Made by a program: the position numbers and the translations under genes
Assembly (NCBI RefSeq): GCF_022376445.1
Contig: NW_025955069.1
Coordinates: 1-64,000, forward strand
Reading direction: 5' to 3'
DNA from: Fomitopsis serialis
Lineage: Eukaryota > Basidiomycota > Agaricomycetes > Polyporales > Fomitopsidaceae
DNA: 64,000 nucleotides
The notes under the pieces: generated by a model
Told to the model about the DNA's origin: nothing
What the model saw: only the letters and a program-made list of their open reading frames with translations
Databases searched by the model: none
Part shown: positions 62,901-64,000 of the stretch, one piece after another
Layout of the letters: every line of letters starts with the position of its first letter
Position numbering within the stretch: position 1 is the stretch's first letter

Positions 62901-64000
62901 ACTGATTTGACACAGCTGTCCCGCCAAGTGTTCGACGCAGGGGTTCAATGGGCCATGAAACCGGAGAAGTCATTATTTTGGCGGACTCATCGCGGGTCGA
63001 AGTCCGAATCTCCTAGGGACAGCCTCGCTACTGTGCGGGGTTCGGGCACTGTTGGAACCCGAGGCAAGACTGAAGAGTGGGTGTTCCTCATTACTCGCAT
63101 CGCCAGGTGTTGATGTCTTCCTTGACATCTGAAAGAGATGAGGCGCAAATCTCTAAGTTGCAGCATATGGGTATGCCACCTGGCGAAGAAACAAAGTTGC
63201 TATCAATGCGTGACTATGTACTCAAACTTGCGCGCAACATAGCGAGGTACGTCCTACAGGCCACCATTTGCGTCGGATGAGTCTGATCGCCACTAGCTAT
63301 GCTTCACGCGTAAGCGACGAGGGCGATGCCGAGCAACTCAAGACGATCGTTGGTATTGAACTGCAGAAATTGGGAGTCGTTCCTCAGACCGTGTTCCTGA
63401 GGGGACCGCGCTCGGTCTCGAAGCACGGCTCGTACTCGGACCTACATGCGAGGTCGCCCGTCCTTGGGACACCACGGTCTGGTCGGACTTTCAGCATGGA
63501 TTATACGGCCACAGCAGCAGGAGCACCCTTCGAAGACCTACGACGACGACTCGCTATCATCAATGGATCAGCTACCTCTGTCAACGCGACAAGCCCTCGT
63601 GAGGCACGTAGTCCGACCATGCCTTCGCTTGACCATGCTATCCTGCCTTCCTCCGCGTCTGGTGACGTGCCACGTTCTCCCGCACGACCAGGCAGTCCGA
63701 CTGAATCCATCATTTCCATCACCAACCCCTCTGCATCACGGCCCATGCGCATCGGTAGCATTGACGGTCAAAAGGCAGCGCCTGCGATAGGATCGTCTCG
63801 AGCCAATGCCACTGGTTTACTGGACGCGCATGCGTATGCCCGGTCGGATGCATCGCCGGAGCGATCTGGAAGGACATCGCCTCTATCATCAGCCCTGACG
63901 ATACGGCCTCAGGATAAGCTCCGACCTCCATCGCTGACACCAATATCGACTTATGGTGAGTCACCTCGGCAATCTCTTGTCCGTATGCTGATTGGAATTA
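59941..64000 (+). CDS. VPS15: VPS15-type protein kinase, regulatory subunit of class III PI3-kinase (partial, one-base frameshift)
   Basis: Exons: 59941-60029, 60083-60207, 60253-60373, 60423-60924, 60979-61407, 61459-61549, 61600-61817, 61865-62104, 62164-62467, 62522-62665, 62725-62869, 62916-63076, 63136-63246 and 63297-63955, with an intron open at the window edge. The start MGNVQS fits N-myristoylation, as known for VPS15, which anchors VPS34 on endosomal membranes. The kinase domain shows IPHGDIKSENILV and LTDFASYKPTYLPLDDPSDF. HEAT repeats follow from about residue 450 (DLLHDDAAIVRAAAMRTLMQ, PAVAHLVRDPEVSVRCMYAQ), then a serine-rich linker; the WD40 part lies outside the window. The frame slips in a run of five C at 62763-62767 (KHLPP-SDVWC), where six are needed. 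About 1113 residues are visible. Confidence 0.93.

Noticed and set aside
1..64000. tRNA or rRNA genes
   Set aside because: I looked for box B-like GGTTCGA motifs with matching stems and found none that fold; a dedicated covariance-model scan was not possible.

Overview
The window looks like nuclear DNA of a basidiomycete fungus, most likely an agaricomycete. Its genes carry many GT-AG introns of about 45-65 bases. A threonyl-tRNA synthetase, a CSTF2-type RNA-processing factor and VPS15 are single eukaryotic housekeeping genes. The family content (TPR-CHAT protein, F-box protein, Plavaka-type DNA transposon, chromodomain Ty3/Gypsy retroelement) is typical of agaricomycetes. All intron boundaries below were worked out by hand from reading frame and splice consensus.

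Layout. 1-22286: a TPR-CHAT gene split by a nested insertion. An LTR element (926-20177, TSD TCTTG, 201-bp LTRs) sits in the coding sequence. Its own 5' LTR is split by a 13-kb Plavaka/CACTA-like DNA transposon (1065-14053, 17-bp TIRs, TSD CA), which carries a transposase, an unrelated minus-strand gene and a captured aconitase fragment. The LTR element encodes no reverse transcriptase; its only long frame is one of 1835 codons, full of perfect short inverted repeats. 22287-26455 and 42600-47082: a large inverted duplication, each arm holding a divergent pair of a ketopantoate-reductase-like gene and an epoxide-hydrolase-like gene, all four with intact reconstructed frames. 26.9-28.6 kb: a frameshifted acyltransferase-like gene. 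29225-40754: an F-box gene split by a complete Ty3/Gypsy chromovirus-type element (30414-40139, TSD TTCCG, identical 193-bp LTRs), with gag-protease, pol in the same frame beyond a UGA-CUA stop, a third gene of unknown function and an internal copy of the polypurine tract. 41255-42339: a flavin-reductase-like gene. 47.4-52.6 kb: two related unknown genes with helical and hydrophobic segments, either side of a small heat-shock protein. 54449-57285: threonyl-tRNA synthetase. 57447-59492 (minus) and 59941-end (plus): CSTF2 and VPS15, head to head.

How it fits together. The left 47 kb is accessory territory shaped by transposons and duplication; the right 15 kb is core genome. Both LTR insertions look very young: their LTRs appear identical and the split host genes read through cleanly once the elements are ignored. 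The two LTR elements share the same terminal motif (TGTAA...TTACA), 5-bp TSDs, G-rich polypurine tracts and a similar sequence just inside the 5' LTR. This suggests that the one lacking pol is mobilised by a Gypsy-type element. Three otherwise convincing coding sequences (transposase, CSTF2, VPS15) each lack exactly one base in a C run, which points to base-calling errors rather than biology.
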